DNA from: Beijerinckiaceae bacterium
Lineage (GTDB): Bacteria > Pseudomonadota > Alphaproteobacteria > Rhizobiales > Beijerinckiaceae
Assembly: GCA_004564215.1 (NCBI GenBank)
Contig: CP024846.1
Coordinates: 558,001-622,000 of the forward strand
DNA: 64,000 bases
Direction of reading: 5' to 3'
Shown: positions 56,054 through 64,000 of the stretch, piece by piece
Position numbering within the stretch: position 1 is the first letter of the stretch
How the letters are laid out: the number at the start of each line of letters is the position of its first letter
Position numbers and translations under genes: made by a program
The notes under the pieces: generated by a model
Databases searched by the model: none
What the model saw: the letters and a program-made list of their open reading frames with translations, nothing else
What the model was told of the DNA's origin: nothing

Positions 56054-58042
56054 GTGCACATTTCCTATCTTCAAGCCGCCAAATGCGGCTCCAATCCCGC
56101 TTGCTCCCGCCGTCTCGGGGTGCCCCTTCGCTGTCTGCTGCTGGCGTTGGCGCCCGCGGGCTTTATCCCCGTTCCTCTGAGCGCGCAGGAGGCTTCGCCC
56201 GCGTCTGAGACCGCGAGCCTTCCCGAGGTCACTATCAGCGCCACCGCAACTCCCGAGCCGATCGCCGACGTCGGCAGTTCGGTCACGGTGATCGATTCGG
56301 CGCAGATCGAGCGCGAGCAACGCCGCACCGTGCCCGACGCATTGAACGTTACGCCGGGCCTCAATGTCGTTCAGACCGGCGGACCGGGCGGAACCACTTC
56401 GGTATTCATCCGGGGGACCAATTCCAACCAGGTCAAAGTTCTGATCGACGGCATCGACGCGAGCGATCCAAGCAATCCCAACGGCAGTTTCGATTTCGGC
56501 CAATTGCTGACCTATGACATCGACCGCATCGAGGTTTTGCGCGGTCCCCAAAGTGGCCTTTATGGCGCCGACGCGATTGGCGGAGTCATCTCCATCACGA
56601 CCAAGGGCGGCGAAGGGCCGCCCAAGGCCAAGGCGCTCATCGAAGGCGGCTCCTTCGGCACGTTGAACGAAACGATGGGCTTCAGCGGCTCGACGCCGGT
56701 TTTCAGCTATTACATGAACCTCGCGCATTTCAATGTGGCGCACACCCAGGTGACGCCTCCCGAACTGCTGCCGCCCGGGCGTCAGGGCATTGGCAATGCC
56801 AATGAGAATTGGACGCTCTCGACCAAATTCGAGGCGCATCTTGCCGATCATTTGGATGTCAGCCTTGTCGCTCGCTATATCGATTCGACGCTTCGCTTTA
56901 CCGGCGATGATTTTTCCACTTTTCCGGCGACCCCCGCCGCATCCCAAAGCATCCAGCGCGACAATCAGCTCTATACGCGCGGCGAAGCCAATTGGGTCAC
57001 TTTCGACGGAGTCCTGAAAAATCGTTTCGGCGTGGGCTACACGCAATCCTATATGTCGGAAAAAGATCCCGACACTGGTTTCGGGTTTACCGTGCCGGCC
57101 AGCAATCTGGGGCAAAGACTCCAATACGACTGGCAAGGCGAGGTCGCCCTTTCCAAGGATTGGACATTGATTGCGGGATTCGAAAACAAAGCCGATCAAT
57201 TGTACAGCGCGCCGACTTTCGCCCGCAATGCCAACCGGGCCGGCTACGTCCAGCTTTTGACCCGCTACGATGACCGGTTTTTCATGGCCTCGAACATTCG
57301 CTACGACGACAATGCTCAATTCGGCGGCCATCCGACCTACCGCTTCGCGCCAAGCTTTCACGTTCCAGTCACTGAAACGATCTTGAAGGGCAGTGTCGGC
57401 ACCGGCTTCAAGCCACCGTCGCTGAGCCAGCTCTATGTCGATTTTCCGGCCTTCGGCTTCTTCGGCAATCCGAATCTGAAGCCTGAGGAAAGTATCGGAT
57501 TTGATATCGGGTTTGAGCAGCCGCTCATGAATGAGATGATCCGTTTCGGCGCCACCTATTATCAGAACAATCTCACCAATCTCATCGACATCAACGCGAC
57601 CGGCAACTCCTACACCAACATCGGTCGGGCGAAGACCTTTGGCTGCGAGGCGTTCTCCTCATTCGCGATTACCCCGCAGCTTAATTTGCGTGCCGATTAT
57701 ACCTTCACCATTGCCAAGGATGAGACAACGGGGCTCGAACTGCTGAGGCGGCCGCGAAACAAGCTCAGCTTCCAAGCGGCATGGAAGCCGATCGACAGGC
57801 TCTCGCTTTCGACGACGCTTGTGTTCGTCGGCAGCTTTGTCGATGGCAATCGCGATTTCTCGATTCAGCGGCTGACCGCACCCGGCTATACGCTGGTCAA
57901 TGTCGCGGCGAACTACCAGGTCGACGAAAATTTCCTGGCCTTTGGTCGGATCGATAATTTGTTCAATGTGCGGTATCAAAACCCCACGGGGTTTTTGACG
58001 CCCGGGCTCGGTGCCTATGCCGGGCTTCGCATGACCTATTAA
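56054..58042 (+). CDS. btuB: TonB-dependent vitamin B12 receptor
   Basis: A 662-residue outer-membrane transporter for cobalamin, downstream of a B12 riboswitch. After a signal peptide (LLLALAPAGFIPVPLSA, cleavage near SAQ) there is a TonB-box-like LPEVTISATA, the plug with VPDALNVTPGLNVVQTGGPG, SVFIRGTNSNQVKVLIDGID, YDIDRIEVLRGPQSGLYGAD and IGGVISITTKGG, then 22 beta-strands with a C-terminal Tyr (MTY), not the usual Phe. ATG is absent; GTG at 56054 has GAGG about eight bases upstream. No TonB-ExbBD or BtuFCD genes are nearby, so import across the inner membrane is encoded elsewhere. Confidence 0.93.
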   Translation: MHISYLQAAKCGSNPACSRRLGVPLRCLLLALAPAGFIPVPLSAQEASPASETASLPEVTISATATPEPIADVGSSVTVIDSAQIEREQRRTVPDALNVTPGLNVVQTGGPGGTTSVFIRGTNSNQVKVLIDGIDASDPSNPNGSFDFGQLLTYDIDRIEVLRGPQSGLYGADAIGGVISITTKGGEGPPKAKALIEGGSFGTLNETMGFSGSTPVFSYYMNLAHFNVAHTQVTPPELLPPGRQGIGNANENWTLSTKFEAHLADHLDVSLVARYIDSTLRFTGDDFSTFPATPAASQSIQRDNQLYTRGEANWVTFDGVLKNRFGVGYTQSYMSEKDPDTGFGFTVPASNLGQRLQYDWQGEVALSKDWTLIAGFENKADQLYSAPTFARNANRAGYVQLLTRYDDRFFMASNIRYDDNAQFGGHPTYRFAPSFHVPVTETILKGSVGTGFKPPSLSQLYVDFPAFGFFGNPNLKPEESIGFDIGFEQPLMNEMIRFGATYYQNNLTNLIDINATGNSYTNIGRAKTFGCEAFSSFAITPQLNLRADYTFTIAKDETTGLELLRRPRNKLSFQAAWKPIDRLSLSTTLVFVGSFVDGNRDFSIQRLTAPGYTLVNVAANYQVDENFLAFGRIDNLFNVRYQNPTGFLTPGLGAYAGLRMTY

Positions 58043-58079
58043 TCTGGAGCTTACGCGATGCGGTCGGCGGTCAACTTGG

Positions 58080-58105
58080 CCGCCCCGCATCTGCGGGCGG
58101 TTTTT
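58080..58105 (+). terminator. Intrinsic terminator of btuB
   Basis: CCGCCCCGCA pairs with TGCGGGCGG (one C bulged) in a GC-rich stem followed by TTTTT, 38 bases after the btuB stop. The MerR gene ends at 58117 on the opposite strand. Confidence 0.75.
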
Positions 58106-58116
58106 CCCAGAGTTAG

Positions 58117-58578
58117 TCAGTGATCCCAGGGCGGTTCAATGAGAGTCCGCAGAGCGCCGATCTCCTTGTCAATCTTGGCTCGCTGGCGTTCGAGATGGCT
58201 GATCCGAGCGGAGATCTGTTCGGGTAAGAGTCCCATTTCAGGGCCCGCCATGGCTTCTGCGGAAGATAGAATCTCCTTGATTTCGGCCAGGCTTAATCCG
58301 AGCTTCTTGCCCTTCTGGATCATCTGCAGATGCAGCTTGTCGCGTGCATCGTACTTTGGGAAGCCCGCGCCGTCTTTGGGTCGAATAAGACCCCAGTCCT
58401 CGTAGAAGCGAAGCATCCGAATTTTCAGCCCCAAATCCTTGGCCAATTCGCGCAACGAACTCAAATTGGAAACGCTCGTCGGCGGCTCCGTAGACCATCC
58501 CTCATGAATTTCCGCATCCGGAGGGGGAATGAACGGAGGAAGTTTTTGCTTCGACTCCTTATTTCTCGTTAGGGTCAT
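58117..58578 (-). CDS. MerR family transcriptional regulator
   Basis: A 153-residue MerR-type regulator. The HTH reads SSLRELAKDLGLKIRMLRFY, then EDWGLIRPKDGAGFPKYDA with the second-helix and wing pattern (R-x-Y-E-x-x-G-L-I), and a dimerisation coiled coil LEIREI-like LSLAEIKEILSSAEAM and ISARISHLERQRAKIDKEIG. The effector-binding domain is short, and no Cys for metals is present. The first 35 residues are a basic/Pro-rich extension. ATG at 58578 is chosen because GAGG lies upstream, and because the frame to 58686 reads straight through an intrinsic terminator. Its targets are unknown. Confidence 0.82.
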   Translation of the reverse strand: MTLTRNKESKQKLPPFIPPPDAEIHEGWSTEPPTSVSNLSSLRELAKDLGLKIRMLRFYEDWGLIRPKDGAGFPKYDARDKLHLQMIQKGKKLGLSLAEIKEILSSAEAMAGPEMGLLPEQISARISHLERQRAKIDKEIGALRTLIEPPWDH

Positions 58579-58648
58579 GTGAGACCTCATCTCTTGAGCC
58601 TTGCATCGGCCAAACCAAATAAACATAGAAACCGAAGTGAACGGCTTT

Positions 58649-58685
58649 AAAAAAATGCGCCCGCCGGGGAGGGTCGACGGGCGCA
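58649..58685 (-). terminator. Intrinsic terminator reading on the minus strand, after the Crp/Fnr gene
   Basis: TGCGCCCG and CGGGCGCA form an 8-bp GC-rich stem; on the minus strand seven T's follow. It closes the transcript of the Crp/Fnr gene (stop at 58849) about 160 bases later, and separates it from the MerR gene. Confidence 0.8.
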
Positions 58686-58848
58686 AGCGGCTATAGGCGC
58701 TTAGGAGCAGCCATTAGCCCCCATCGGTTACCTAAACCTCAACTACTTAAGCGTGACAACAATCGAATAAGGTTAAGCCTAATTTCGTACCAAAACTGTA
58801 CAAAATTGGTCACATCCAAAAATTGGCGGTGTTATCCACATCAACGTA

Positions 58849-59535
58849 TCAGGACGAGGTATTTTCAGTATTTATTTTTGGCTCATCGTGCAGAACGACA
58901 TTCAGCAAGGAACTATGAACCTCGATGCCGTCATCGTAGTCAATAAAGCCGAGTTTGCGGAATTTGTTCATAAAAAAGCTTACCCGGGATCGGGTCGTCC
59001 CGATCATATCCGCAAGTGTCTCCTGGCTGATTTTTGTGATCATCGGCTCCGGCTTGCCCTCCTTGCCGAAGTTCGCCAACAGCAGAAGCAGCCGGGCAAG
59101 ACGCTTCTCGCTCGAATTGAAGAGCTGATCGACGAGATCCGCTTCGACCCGGAGGGTGCGACCCACTAGATGGGCGATAAACATTTCGGAGAAAGCCGGT
59201 TCCTGATGGATCGCATGAAGAATCGCCGCTTTTTCCAATCGCATGATGACCGATTCCGTCATCGACGTCACCGTCGAGATGCGCTGCATTTGTCCGGCGA
59301 GGCATCCTTCCCCGAAAAATTCGTGGGTCCCAAGAATGGCCACGACTGCTTCCTTGCCTTGCTCCGAAACAACGGTGACCTTCCCCTTGCCTTTCTGAAT
59401 GTAGAAAACCGCATCCGCCGGCTCGCCCTGAGCGAAGATGACCTGCCCCTTGCCGTACTTGCTGATACTCCGGCCCTCGCCGACTTTGCTGAGAAATGAT
59501 TTAGGATCAAATAGACTTTTCGGTTTAATCGCCAT
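58849..59535 (-). CDS. Crp/Fnr family transcriptional regulator
   Basis: A 228-residue regulator with a cyclic-nucleotide-binding-like sensor domain (SISKYGKGQVIFAQGEPADA, VFYIQKGKGKVTVVSEQGKE, THEFFGEGCLAGQMQR), a dimer helix, and a Crp-type HTH (TKISQETLADMIGTTRSRVS, then FFMNKFRKLGFI). It lacks the N-terminal Cys cluster of true Fnr, so an oxygen iron-sulfur sensor is unlikely. ATG 59535 is chosen because AAGG precedes it by 7 bases; the frame upstream to 59688 lacks support. It is divergent from the RuBisCO-like gene (210-base gap), so it may regulate that gene, but no site was proven. Confidence 0.87.
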   Translation of the reverse strand: MAIKPKSLFDPKSFLSKVGEGRSISKYGKGQVIFAQGEPADAVFYIQKGKGKVTVVSEQGKEAVVAILGTHEFFGEGCLAGQMQRISTVTSMTESVIMRLEKAAILHAIHQEPAFSEMFIAHLVGRTLRVEADLVDQLFNSSEKRLARLLLLLANFGKEGKPEPMITKISQETLADMIGTTRSRVSFFMNKFRKLGFIDYDDGIEVHSSLLNVVLHDEPKINTENTSS

Positions 59536-59745
59536 GACAAGACCTTCTTTACTGCGTCTAGGAACAGCGAGCTGATTCTTTAGCATAGTCGAGTTTCGCT
59601 GATCCACTGTCGTGATCGACACCGAGTCCCTTCGCAGGCTTGGCCGTTCGGCCAACTCCAAAACCAGATGCAATGAAGGTTTCGTCATAGGTTTTCAGGT
59701 GATAGCGTCCGATGCCCTATTCCTCGAACGAGCAAAGGTAAGGCT

Positions 59746-60849
59746 GTGCGCACCCGCCTCCAGGCGTTTTATAAAATCCGCAGCGACGCTGCTTCAATCG
59801 AGGAGCGTGCGCACTCCATTGCGATCGAACAAAGCGTGGAGACACCGCTCGCCGCGATCCGCGATTCCCGCATCTTGTCCGAAATTGTCGGACAGGTGGC
59901 GGCGATCGAGGATGGCGGCGACGGCTGGTTCGACGTGCGCGTTGATCTTGCCGCCGCCACCGTCGGCGAGGATGCCGGCCAGCTTCTCAACATGCTGTTC
60001 GGCAATACTTCCCTTTACGAGGACGTCATTCTCGATGACGTCATCTTGCCAGACGATCTAGCGGCGGCTTTCCGCGGTCCAAACCACGGCATTGAGGGAA
60101 TTTTCGCGCGCGCAAAGGCCAAGCGGCGGGCCCTCACCTGTTCGGCTCTGAAACCCCAAGGCCTCGGCGCAGAAGAATTGGCCGAGCTCGCGTTCAAGCT
60201 GGCGCTCGGCGGGGTCGATTTCATCAAGGACGATCACGGGATAGCCAACCAAGCGTTTAGTCCTTTTGAACCTCGCGTGCGGGCCTGCGCCGCCGCCACG
60301 CGCAAGGCTGCCTCAATCACCGGCCGGCAAACGCACTATGTTCCAAATCTTACCGGTCACTTTGATCAAATCGAACAGCAATTAACCATTGCCCGCTCGG
60401 AGGCACTCGATACGGCGATGATTGCGCCGATGATTGCCGGTGTCTCGAACGTGCAGGCGCTCCGCCAAGCCTATCCGGATTTTGCGTTGATCGCGCATCC
60501 GGCGATGACCGGCGTCAGCCGCATGTCGCCCTATGTTTTCGCCAAGCTGTTTCGCCTGTTTGGCGCCGATGCCTATATCTTTCCAAACCCTGGCGGCCGG
60601 TTCGGTTATACCGTTGCTTGCTGCAAGAAAATTGCGCACGCATTGCGAGCCCCCTGGAATGACTTGCTGCCAAGCCTGCCGGTGCCGGCCGGCGGCATGA
60701 GTCTTCAGCGGGTGCCGGAAGTGCTCGACTTTTACGGCCGCGATGCAATGCTGCTGATCGGCGGTGCCCTTCTATCGGCGCCTCCCGACGAGATCGTTAC
60801 GGAAACCGCCGCTTTTGTGCGCGCGGTCGTTGACCATCATTATGGGTGA
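59746..60849 (+). CDS. RuBisCO-like protein (form IV)
   Basis: A 367-residue RuBisCO-fold protein. It keeps CSALKPQGL (Lys136, equivalent to RuBisCO Lys175), GGVDFIKDDHGIANQAF (Lys161, Asp162, Asp163, and His164 in place of Glu204), IAHPAM (His251) and PVPAGGM in place of the SGG phosphate loop. Loop 6 is changed. Fixation of CO2 is thus not expected. Its partner cupin matches the Rhodospirillum rubrum pair in which an RLP isomerises 5-methylthioribulose-1-phosphate in methylthioadenosine salvage. That assignment is by context and family; a different RLP activity remains possible. GTG at 59746 has AAAGG about eight bases upstream. Its stop overlaps the cupin start. Confidence 0.88.
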   Translation: MRTRLQAFYKIRSDAASIEERAHSIAIEQSVETPLAAIRDSRILSEIVGQVAAIEDGGDGWFDVRVDLAAATVGEDAGQLLNMLFGNTSLYEDVILDDVILPDDLAAAFRGPNHGIEGIFARAKAKRRALTCSALKPQGLGAEELAELAFKLALGGVDFIKDDHGIANQAFSPFEPRVRACAAATRKAASITGRQTHYVPNLTGHFDQIEQQLTIARSEALDTAMIAPMIAGVSNVQALRQAYPDFALIAHPAMTGVSRMSPYVFAKLFRLFGADAYIFPNPGGRFGYTVACCKKIAHALRAPWNDLLPSLPVPAGGMSLQRVPEVLDFYGRDAMLLIGGALLSAPPDEIVTETAAFVRAVVDHHYG

Positions 60850-61318
60850 TCCCATGCCCCATGCGAAAGCCGCTTCAATACCTTTGCGCAAGGCCGGACC
60901 GGATTTCGACTGGGAGGGGATCGAACGCCTCGCCTATAAAGAAGCCGATGCAGCGCCGTTCAAGGCGATCTCCCGACAGACATTGTTTTCAGATCCCCGT
61001 CTTCAAGGCGAATTGCGCTATTTCGAGATCGAGGCCGGCGGGTTTTCAACCCTTGAGCGGCATGATCATATGCACGCGGTCGTCATTCTGCGCGGCAATG
61101 GCCAATGTCTGATCGGCGAGTCCGTCCATCCGCTGAACCCGCACGATCTCGTCACCATCGAGCCATGGACCTGGCATCAATTCCGGGCAGCGAAGACTGA
61201 GCCTTTGGGATTTCTATGCCTCGTCAACAGCGCGCGCGACAAGCCACAATTGCCCAATGCGCGGGAGCTTGCGGAGCTGAAAGCGATCGCCGCGGTCGCC
61301 GCGTTTCTTGAGGGGTAG
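60842..61318 (+). CDS. Cupin domain protein paired with the RuBisCO-like protein
   Basis: A 158-residue cupin. The metal-binding motif is ERHDHMHAVVILRGNG (His74, His76, and His78 with Glu72), and the second cupin motif PWTWHQFRAA includes His112. The N-terminal helical region and RQTLFSDPRL segment are outside the barrel. In Rhodospirillum rubrum a cupin is the methylthioxylulose-5-phosphate methylsulfurylase, releasing methanethiol and giving DXP; this is the natural candidate role here. ATG at 60842 overlaps the end of the RLP gene by 8 bases (ATGGGTGA), implying translational coupling; an internal ATG at 60854 is possible. Confidence 0.82.
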   Translation: MGDPMPHAKAASIPLRKAGPDFDWEGIERLAYKEADAAPFKAISRQTLFSDPRLQGELRYFEIEAGGFSTLERHDHMHAVVILRGNGQCLIGESVHPLNPHDLVTIEPWTWHQFRAAKTEPLGFLCLVNSARDKPQLPNARELAELKAIAAVAAFLEG

Positions 61319-61368
61319 CAAGCCGCTCTGCCTGGGAGCGGCGGCGAAGATACGCGCTTCAAAAAAGC

Positions 61369-62664
61369 TCATGTCCGGTCGGACAGGCGTTCGATCACCG
61401 CACCGCAGGCGCCGAGCTTTTTTTCGATATGTTCGAAACCGCGGTCGAGATGATAGACACGATTGACCATGGTCTCGCCCTCAGCCGCAAGCGCCGCGAT
61501 CACCAGCGACATCGAGGCGCGAAGATCGGTCGCCATCACCGGCGCGCCTTGCAAATCCTCGACGCCCTCGACCACCGCGACATCGCCATCGAGCTTGATA
61601 TGGGCGCCGAGCCGGGCCAATTCCTGAACATGCATGAAACGATTTTCGAAGATCGTTTCGGTAATCCGCGAGGAACCCTTCGCCTTGGTCATCAAGGCCA
61701 TGAACTGGGCCTGCAAATCCGTCGGAAAGCCGGGAAACGGCGCGGTTGTGATATCGACGGGCGACAGGCCCGCGCCATTGCGCTGAACCCGCAAACCTTC
61801 GTTGGTCGCGGATATTTGGGCGCCGCTCCGCTCGATCGCTTCAATCGCGCTTTCCAGCAGGTTTTGGGTCGCGCCCTCCAGCATGACATCGCCGCCGGCC
61901 ATCGCAACGGCCATTGCATAGGTGCCGGCTTCGATACGGTCGGGCAGGACCGTGTGGCGGGCGCCGGATAGACTGCAGACACCCTCGATCTCAATGCGGG
62001 ATTGCCCCGCCCCTTTGATCCTCGCGCCCATCTTGATGAGGCAATCGGCGAGATCGACGATCTCCGGTTCGCGCGCGGCATTGACAAGGAGCGTATGGCC
62101 CTTGGCCAGCGAAGCGGCCATGAGCGCGGTATGCGTGCCGCCGACCGTCACCTTGGGGAAATGGATCTCGGCGCCGGACAGGCCCTTGGGCGCCTTGGCA
62201 TGAACATAACCGGCCTCGATCTCGACGCTGGCGCCGAGCTTTTCGAGGACCATGATCAAAAGATCGACCGGCCGCGTGCCGATCGCGCAGCCGCCCGGCA
62301 AGGAAACCTTGGCCTCCCCCATCCGTGCGAGCAACGGGGCGATGACCCAAAAACTCGCCCGCATCCGGGAGACAAGCTCATAAGGGGCCAGAATATCGAC
62401 GATCTGGCGGGCGCTGAGGTGGATGGCCCGGCTCGCATGGGCGGGCGCGCCCGGACGGCGGCCATCGACCGAATGATCGACGCCATGATGGCCGAGGATG
62501 CGCAACAGCATCGCCACATCCGCGAGATTGGGGATGTTTTCAAGCGTCAGAGTCTCGGTGGTCAGAAGCGAGGCGATCATCAGCGGCAGCGCCGCGTTTT
62601 TGGCGCCGGATATTCTGATGACGCCATTCAGTTTCTGACCGCCGACGATACGAATTCGATCCAA
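61369..62664 (-). CDS. murA: UDP-N-acetylglucosamine 1-carboxyvinyltransferase
   Basis: MurA transfers enolpyruvate from PEP to UDP-GlcNAc, committing it to peptidoglycan. The 431-residue two-domain protein has [20 protein letters not shown] (with the Lys of the KN motif), [20 protein letters not shown], the catalytic Cys in [36 protein letters not shown], and [20 protein letters not shown], plus [19 protein letters not shown] at the end. The Cys means fosfomycin could alkylate it. It lies on the minus strand with a small protein gene upstream (62699-62917), and convergent with the cupin gene. Confidence 0.96.
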   Translation of the reverse strand: MDRIRIVGGQKLNGVIRISGAKNAALPLMIASLLTTETLTLENIPNLADVAMLLRILGHHGVDHSVDGRRPGAPAHASRAIHLSARQIVDILAPYELVSRMRASFWVIAPLLARMGEAKVSLPGGCAIGTRPVDLLIMVLEKLGASVEIEAGYVHAKAPKGLSGAEIHFPKVTVGGTHTALMAASLAKGHTLLVNAAREPEIVDLADCLIKMGARIKGAGQSRIEIEGVCSLSGARHTVLPDRIEAGTYAMAVAMAGGDVMLEGATQNLLESAIEAIERSGAQISATNEGLRVQRNGAGLSPVDITTAPFPGFPTDLQAQFMALMTKAKGSSRITETIFENRFMHVQELARLGAHIKLDGDVAVVEGVEDLQGAPVMATDLRASMSLVIAALAAEGETMVNRVYHLDRGFEHIEKKLGACGAVIERLSDRT

Positions 62665-62698
62665 TGAAGCCCCCGCTTTGTCCTATGAGCCCGGTTTT

Positions 62699-62917
62699 CT
62701 ATTTCCTGGCGACCCCGCCCTGCATGGTGCTCGCTTCGCCGTCGTCTCCCGCCTGCTTTCCCCGATCGAGCTTTTGCGCCTTCCGGCGTCGAAGATTGGC
62801 CCGCAACGCCTCCGCCAAACGCGCGCGCTCGGCGGTTTTGCGCGAATCTGCGGCGCTTTGCGCTTCCGAATCTGTGGCCTTGGGCGCCGATCGATTATTA
62901 TTGCCGGAAATGCTCAT
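62699..62917 (-). CDS. Small hypothetical protein upstream of murA
   Basis: A 72-residue charged protein (MSISGNNNRSAPKATDSEAQ start, then ERARLAEALRANLRRRKAQK and a short variable end). The LRANLRRRKAQ run is typical of a small conserved protein found next to murA in Rhizobiales (recalled). It has no signal or membrane helix and looks disordered or helical; function unknown. ATG 62917 has AAGGA four to five bases upstream, better than ATG 62929. The murA start is 34 bases beyond its stop, so the two are probably co-transcribed. Confidence 0.72.
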   Translation of the reverse strand: MSISGNNNRSAPKATDSEAQSAADSRKTAERARLAEALRANLRRRKAQKLDRGKQAGDDGEASTMQGGVARK

Positions 62918-63103
62918 AATTTCCTTCATAAAGGCTTAGAAATTTGAGATGCTGCCGGCCGGGACCGGTTTTTGCTGCAACTCTAAGCACTTAGAAGTCT
63001 TGTAAAACGTCAAGACGGCCAAGACAAGGCAGCGTGCTTGCCTAAGCACGAGCGCTATGCCACATACGCCGGCGCCTCGAAGTTTCAAGCCGCTCAGGCC
63101 AGC

Positions 63104-63178
<75 letters not shown>

Positions 63179-63805
63179 TCTAGGTCGTTTTCAAATCGAG
63201 ACGATCTTCGATCCGGAAGTTTCGGACGCACTTGAGAGTGGGAGCGCGGCCGTGTCAGCTTTAATTTCCAGGTGATCTATTGATCCAGGCCAGCCGACGC
63301 GCTGAGACTGGCTGCGCGAGGCGAGAAGACCGAGGAAGCGATAAGCAAATTGTATCACATTAAATAGATAGAATGCTAATTGTACGCTATACGCCGACAT
63401 AAATCGACAGTGATTTTTTCTTGTTTTTATGGCCGCGTTGCCGGTATATGGAGCGGCCTCATTGGTTTCCCGCAGAGGCTCGCGACATCTCGCGTCCGCA
63501 GTCCTGATTATGTCGGGATCATGTCACAAATATTTTGATCAGCTGACATTTCAGCGCGATTCGCCGCGCTCGCGTTCTCCTTCCTCCTAGCCATTTCGAG
63601 AGTTATCCAACCTTATCCACAGGAACATTTGACACCCGCGCGGTTGTACTCTATTTGTTCTCTATATGATCCCGGAACATTCAGAGCCCAGAAAATAGCC
63701 CGCTATAATGCTCGCAAGACGCGAAAGCGGCAGAAATTGGGCGCTGATTTGACGGCAATGCGACCAAATGTCAGGTCGGACGCCGGCCCTGACGGAAACT
63801 CAACC
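63179..63805. other. Intergenic region before the radical SAM gene; DnaA-box-like and LexA-like words
   Basis: About 630 bases without a supported gene; short frames have no recognised product. Two words stand out: TTATCCACA at 63613-63621, a perfect DnaA-box consensus, and GTAC-N7-GTTC at 63646-63660, one base from the GTTC-N7-GTTC LexA consensus. A T-rich run follows the tRNA at about 63411-63430, possibly a terminator without a clear stem. Confidence 0.45.
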
Positions 63806-64000
63806 ATGAGAGCACCGCAAAGCCAAGATCTATTCGCCGTTCCAAAAGCCTCGCGGCAAGCGGGTGCGAATCTATGGCGCGGCGCCGCAAAGCTCGGTTC
63901 GGCCGAGGCCGATCCGGCTCGCGGGGAGACCTCTTATGCAGGGCGGCAACGCCAGCGTGGCCGGGGCGCCCTGTCCAATGCGACCGGACGGTTCGAGCCC
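63806..64000 (+). CDS. PA0069 family radical SAM protein, N-terminus only
   Basis: The last 65 codons are open to the window end and contain RGRGALSNATGRFEP, which resembles the (G)RGA-x-x-N-P-x-x-RFE motif at the start of PA0069-type radical SAM proteins. The radical SAM core lies beyond the window. I use ATG at 63806; an in-frame ATG at 63758 is also possible and would add 16 residues. In several alphaproteobacteria this gene is close to SOS or mutasome genes (recollection), which would fit the LexA-like word upstream. Assignment rests on a short motif. Confidence 0.7.
   Translation, partial: MRAPQSQDLFAVPKASRQAGANLWRGAAKLGSAEADPARGETSYAGRQRQRGRGALSNATGRFEP

Noticed and set aside
56012..57361. 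A 449-codon minus-strand frame
   Set aside because: Antisense to btuB, without conserved motifs.
58579..58686. N-terminal extension of the MerR frame
   Set aside because: It reads through an intrinsic terminator hairpin and T-run and lacks a ribosome-binding site; the gene starts at 58578.
63191..63400. A 69-codon minus-strand frame with a hydrophobic start
   Set aside because: No ribosome-binding site support and no family; likely chance.

Overview
The window is a chromosomal segment of an alphaproteobacterium, most likely a Hyphomicrobiales (Rhizobiales) member close to Beijerinckiaceae. The evidence is the conserved order plsX / YceD-like / CBP3 / bamE / hppA / thiL / nusB / ribH, the tig-clpP-clpX-lon block, the K+-independent H+-pyrophosphatase, GTTC-N7-GTTC (LexA-type) sites, and dispersed GAGCATG...CATGCTC intergenic repeats of the kind common in this order. 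The family placement is inference; no rRNA gene is present.

Layout. 1-8.6 kb: lipid, envelope and cofactor housekeeping genes (plsX, yceD-like, CBP3, bamE, hppA, thiL, nusB, ribH, a small lipoprotein). Two copies of a 118-bp palindromic repeat lie here, and each supplies the stop codon of its neighbour. 8.8-16 kb: an exopolysaccharide locus with a GumK-like GT70 transferase, two GT2 and one GT4 transferases, and a Wzz/BY-kinase fusion. 16-19.5 kb: a histidine phosphatase, nadK, a NudK-like Nudix hydrolase and a MaoC / CoA-ester-lyase pair. 19.6-25 kb: an HTH coiled-coil protein, a nitroreductase, a YfhO-like membrane protein and a secreted protein. 24.8-31.7 kb: acyl-CoA metabolism (enoyl-CoA hydratase, DmdC-type acyl-CoA dehydrogenase, ETF-QO), Sua5/TsaC, type 4 uracil-DNA glycosylase and a DUF1003 protein. 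32.3-33.5 kb: tRNA-Asp, a second HTH coiled-coil paralogue and tRNA-Val. 33.6-38.2 kb: an RND efflux pump. 38.4-45 kb: lon, clpX, clpP, tig, then tRNA-Leu. 45-49 kb: poorly conserved genes, a methyltransferase-like membrane protein and a multicopper-oxidase fold that has lost most copper ligands. 49-55.5 kb: nnr, hspQ, an ion channel, gyrA and ssb with an SOS box. 55.7-58.1 kb: cobalamin riboswitch and btuB. 58.1-61.3 kb: MerR and Crp/Fnr regulators, then a RuBisCO-like protein overlapping a cupin gene. 61.4-64 kb: murA, a small protein, tRNA-Thr and the start of a PA0069-type radical SAM gene.

How the genes work together. The RuBisCO-like protein plus cupin pair matches the MTA-isoprenoid shunt described in Rhodospirillum rubrum, which salvages methylthioadenosine into DXP. 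The GumK-like enzyme, the other transferases and the BY-kinase probably build and export a glucuronate-containing heteropolysaccharide. Enoyl-CoA hydratase, acyl-CoA dehydrogenase and ETF-QO form an acyl-CoA oxidation group feeding electrons to ubiquinone. I found no CRISPR array, prophage or intact insertion sequence. The most unusual items are the RLP/cupin pair, the ligand-depleted multicopper oxidase, the stop-codon-supplying repeats, and the two dispersed HTH coiled-coil paralogues, one of them wedged between tRNA genes.
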